From NCBI GenBank assembly GCA_002863155.1, contig PKED01000058.1:1-38445 (forward strand): a stretch of 38,445 nt of DNA. The letters run 5' to 3'. A model generated the notes under the pieces. That model ran no database searches and was not told where the DNA came from. It saw nothing but the letters and a program-made list of their open reading frames with translations. This stretch comes from Sphingomonadaceae bacterium (GTDB lineage Bacteria; Pseudomonadota; Alphaproteobacteria; Sphingomonadales; Sphingomonadaceae). Positions 35,982 through 38,445 of this stretch are shown here, piece after piece. A program made the position numbers and the translations under genes. How positions within the stretch are numbered: the stretch's first letter is position 1; each line of letters begins with the position of its first letter.

Positions 35982-37433
35982 TTATTCAGGCGCCTGCGCC
36001 GACAACCGGGCGAGTCGCGCGGCATGCTCTGCGCGGCCGAAGGGGAACCGCGAATAGGCATAGGCGCCCGCGCCGTAGAACAGGATCATCACGCAGGCGA
36101 ACACCAGGATCAGCCGGTCGATCGTGTCGGTCGACACCGTTCCAAGCGCGGCTGCCGCCGGGAAATTGGCGATGGTCAGGATGAAACCGGCGATCAACGT
36201 GCCAAGACCACCTACCAGCTTTTGCACAAAAAAGCTGCCGGCGAAGAAGACGCCCTCCGAGCGACGACCGGTGCGCTGCTCCGATTCTTCGACCACGTCG
36301 GACAGCATCGCCGCGCCGATGATGAACGAGGCAATCCCGCACGCGGTATTGGCCCCGAAAATCAGCAGCAGCAGCGGCAGCGCGATCGGCGAATCGGACG
36401 GCGGAAAAGCGCCGATCATCTTCAGGACATAGGGCGCGGTGATCAGGATCGCATTCCCCACGGCGAAGGCAGTGCCGACACGGTGCTTGTCGCCGGTCCG
36501 TGTCAGACGCGGCGCGACGATGAACGCCGCCACCGCCCCCAGGAACAACGAAGCGGTCAGCCATTGATAGTCGACCGGCCTGAAATGCCACACAAACTGG
36601 TAAAGATAGTTGGACAGCGCGAACGAAACGCCTTGTGCGGTATAGGCGAACACCCCGGCAGCCATCAGGATGAGGAACGCCTTATTGCGAACGGTCTGGA
36701 TGAAGACGTCCAGATGCTCGCGCGCCGTTTCGCCAGTGGGTTCGTATCGCGGCATGTGCTTGATGTCGGGATGCAGCCCGATCGAGGACGCGACGATCGC
36801 GACGAACATCATCAGCGCCCCGAATCCCGCCATCCGTGCATAGCCCGTCGGATTCTGAAGCCCGACGGGATGAGCTGCATCGGGCACCAGGAAAAAGGCA
36901 TAGCTGATCGACAGCATCGCGAGCCCCCCGCCCCAGGCGAACAGATAGCGGTAGGAAAAGAGCCGGGTGCGCTCGTCATAATCGGCGCTCAGTTCGGGGC
37001 CCATCGCCGCCGACGGGATCTCGAACGCCGACAGCGCCAGCCGGACCAGCAGCGCCGCGCCGAACAGATAGCCGAGCAGGGCCGGCTCCGACCACCCGGC
37101 CGGCGGATTCCACAGCAGCAGCCACCCAGCCGAAATCGGCAGCGCCGATGCGTACATCCAGGGGTGGCGCCGCCCCCAGCGCGACTGGGTATGATCGGAC
37201 AGGAAGCCGACGAACGGATCGGCGAATGCCTCGACCACCAGCACGGCGGCGATCACCGCGCCGACGCTGGCCGCCGGCAAGCCGACCACCTGATTGTAGA
37301 ACAGCAGCAGAAAGGTCGCGAAACCGCTGTCCTTTATGCCGTAAGCGACCGAGCCGAAACCAAACGACAAGCGGCTGCGCAGCGACAATTTGCGGGCGAG
37401 CGGAACGCCGACCGCCGCTTTCGCAGCGGTCAC
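35982..37433 (-). CDS. GPH-type MFS transporter (sugar:cation symporter family)
   Basis: A 483-residue inner-membrane carrier of about twelve helices in the glycoside-pentoside-hexuronide:cation symporter branch (MelB/XylP-like). The N-terminal RLSFGFGSVAYGIKDSGFATFLLLFYNQVVGL, the loop DPFVGFLSDHTQSRWGRRHPWMYASALP and the cytoplasmic YDERTRLFSYRYLFAWGGGL are characteristic. The substrate is unknown; pairing with an SDR and an acyl-CoA dehydrogenase suggests a carbon compound other than a simple sugar, but this is inference. It starts with GTG overlapping the SDR stop in GTGA. Confidence 0.9.
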   Translation of the reverse strand: MTAAKAAVGVPLARKLSLRSRLSFGFGSVAYGIKDSGFATFLLLFYNQVVGLPAASVGAVIAAVLVVEAFADPFVGFLSDHTQSRWGRRHPWMYASALPISAGWLLLWNPPAGWSEPALLGYLFGAALLVRLALSAFEIPSAAMGPELSADYDERTRLFSYRYLFAWGGGLAMLSISYAFFLVPDAAHPVGLQNPTGYARMAGFGALMMFVAIVASSIGLHPDIKHMPRYEPTGETAREHLDVFIQTVRNKAFLILMAAGVFAYTAQGVSFALSNYLYQFVWHFRPVDYQWLTASLFLGAVAAFIVAPRLTRTGDKHRVGTAFAVGNAILITAPYVLKMIGAFPPSDSPIALPLLLLIFGANTACGIASFIIGAAMLSDVVEESEQRTGRRSEGVFFAGSFFVQKLVGGLGTLIAGFILTIANFPAAAALGTVSTDTIDRLILVFACVMILFYGAGAYAYSRFPFGRAEHAARLARLSAQAPE

Positions 37434-38260
37434 TTCTTATACGCTTCGAGCATCGCGAACAGCGACGGGACGGCCGGGTCCCAGCTGTGTCGCGGGCCAA
37501 GCGTCATGCCGCCATCGACGACGATATGGGTGCCGGTCACGAACGCGGCATCGTCGCTGGCGAGATAGGCGACGGCGGCGGCGATATCGTCGGGCGATCC
37601 GGCCCGCTGGATCGGCTGGGCGGTGGCGGCGATGCCGCCGATCACCTGGTTTGCCTGATCGCGCGTCGCGCCGTCGATGCCGACCGCGCTGGTGAAGATG
37701 TTGGTGGTGATGAAACCCGGGCAGATCGCATTCACCCGGATCTTGTGGCGCGCCAGATCGGCCGCGGCGAGGTGAGTGAGGTGCAGCACGCCGGCCTTGG
37801 CGACCGAATAGGCGGTCGGCGCCGCCCCGGTCTGCAGCGCGGCGATCGAGGCGGTGTTGACGATCGCGCCGCCACCTCGCGCCGCCATCAAGGGAGCCGC
37901 GTAGCGAATGCCGAGCGCGACCGATCGCAGCAGCAGATTCTGGGTGAAATCCCATTCGTCGGGCGCGATCTGATCGATTGGCGCGCGCGCGCCGCCGGCC
38001 CCTGCATTGTTGAACAGCACGTCGATCCCGCCGGCGGCATCGGCCGCCACGATCAAGGCCTCGATATCGCTCGCGTCGCAGACGTTGCAGGGCTGAAACC
38101 GGATGCGACCGTTGGAGGTCTCGGCAATCTCCCGCCCCGCCGCCTCGTCGATATCGCCAATCAGCACTTCGGCACCTTCGCGTACCAGTCGCTGGGCAGT
38201 CGCATGACCGATGCCCGATGCGCCGCCGGTGACGACGGCACGCTTGCCCGCAAAGCGCAT
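37430..38260 (-). CDS. SDR family oxidoreductase
   Basis: A 276-residue classical short-chain dehydrogenase. The nucleotide-binding TGGASGIG is near residue 11, Asp in IGDIDEA suggests NAD(H) preference, and NNAG and the catalytic set IVNTASIAALQ...YSVAK follow, with the C-terminal FVTGTHIVVDGGMT. The ATG at 38260 (AGGAGA 4 bases upstream) is preferred over 38290. It is translationally coupled with the MFS gene and divergent from the acyl-CoA dehydrogenase-like gene, a layout common in catabolic clusters. Confidence 0.93.
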   Translation of the reverse strand: MRFAGKRAVVTGGASGIGHATAQRLVREGAEVLIGDIDEAAGREIAETSNGRIRFQPCNVCDASDIEALIVAADAAGGIDVLFNNAGAGGARAPIDQIAPDEWDFTQNLLLRSVALGIRYAAPLMAARGGGAIVNTASIAALQTGAAPTAYSVAKAGVLHLTHLAAADLARHKIRVNAICPGFITTNIFTSAVGIDGATRDQANQVIGGIAATAQPIQRAGSPDDIAAAVAYLASDDAAFVTGTHIVVDGGMTLGPRHSWDPAVPSLFAMLEAYKK

Positions 38261-38400
38261 AGACTCTCCTGCTTGCTTTTTTGGCAGCATAGTATGGGCT
38301 TCCAGCCCGTCAATCGAACGCTTTCGAAATTCGGGTTTGGGTTGCGAGCGGTCGCCCGCGCGATTACGAGAGCTGCATAAAAGAAAGGCACCCCCACGCC

Positions 38401-38445
38401 ATGGCGCTCGATGCAGAAACCTTCGATCAGCTGATCGACACCGTC
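38401..38445 (+). CDS. Start of a probable acyl-CoA dehydrogenase (cut by window end)
   Basis: Fifteen codons, MALDAETFDQLIDTV, run off the window. The start has AAAGG upstream at a slightly long distance. The residues resemble the N-terminus of alphaproteobacterial acyl-CoA dehydrogenases, and a divergent SDR/MFS pair is a common neighbour, but too little is present for certainty. Confidence 0.5.
   Translation, partial: MALDAETFDQLIDTV

Noticed and set aside
35958..37568. A 536-codon plus-strand open frame over the MFS gene
   Set aside because: Charged low-complexity translation with no motifs; the opposite strand encodes a complete GPH-type transporter.

Overview
The window is a GC-rich, tightly packed chromosomal segment that looks like a sphingomonad (Alphaproteobacteria, Sphingomonadales). 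This is inferred from gene content (alpha-type SspB, ATP12 chaperone, class II FBPase, CYP153-like P450, hisBHAFE cluster), frequent GTG/ATG starts overlapping upstream stops, and dispersed palindromic repeats of a kind common in this group. No tRNA, rRNA, CRISPR array, plasmid or phage functions were seen.

Layout. 1-6.9 kb: LLM flavin oxidoreductase, a compositionally atypical lipoprotein, a pyrimidine nucleotidase-dapD pair, chrA, glpX and a UPF0126/TRIC channel. 6.9-11.6 kb: minus-strand sppA-GNAT-DUF2490 operon diverging from a MATE exporter. 11.6-13.9 kb: groES-groEL with a CIRCE operator and a strong terminator. 13.9-17.3 kb: an unknown 613-residue membrane protein with an IS5-family element directly upstream, then an Asp/Asn beta-hydroxylase-like gene. 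17.3-18.9 kb: HAD phosphatase, small membrane protein and ATP12. 19.2-21.8 kb: sspB, fumC and gmk on the minus strand. 21.9-26.8 kb: hisB-hisH-hisA-hisF-microORF-hisE, an AT-rich mosaic gene on the opposite strand, then a HIT protein. 26.9-31.1 kb: amino-acid permease, adenosine kinase, lipoprotein and queG. 31.2-34.7 kb: NatAB-like ABC pair and a CYP153-like P450. 34.7-38.4 kb: exported MsrB, CHAP protein, a GPH-type MFS and SDR pair, and the first codons of a probable acyl-CoA dehydrogenase.

The most striking feature is a family of four same-orientation repeats: three complete copies of exactly 135 bp and one cut by the window edge. Each has near-perfect terminal inverted repeats (GAGTCSGATGAC type), sits between TA dinucleotides and carries a long internal hairpin. 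These are hallmarks of a MITE. Because the element begins with G and ends with C and targets TA, every insertion makes TAG at both borders. In this window the stop codons of three genes lie exactly at these borders. One copy appears to have split two convergent genes whose stop codons formerly overlapped in a single CTAG, leaving both stops intact.

Other points of interest are a 54-residue PEP-CTERM-like microprotein inside the histidine operon, an IS transposase frame that reads out of its element into an ATGA overlap with the next gene, and a dyad covering the groESL -35 in addition to CIRCE.
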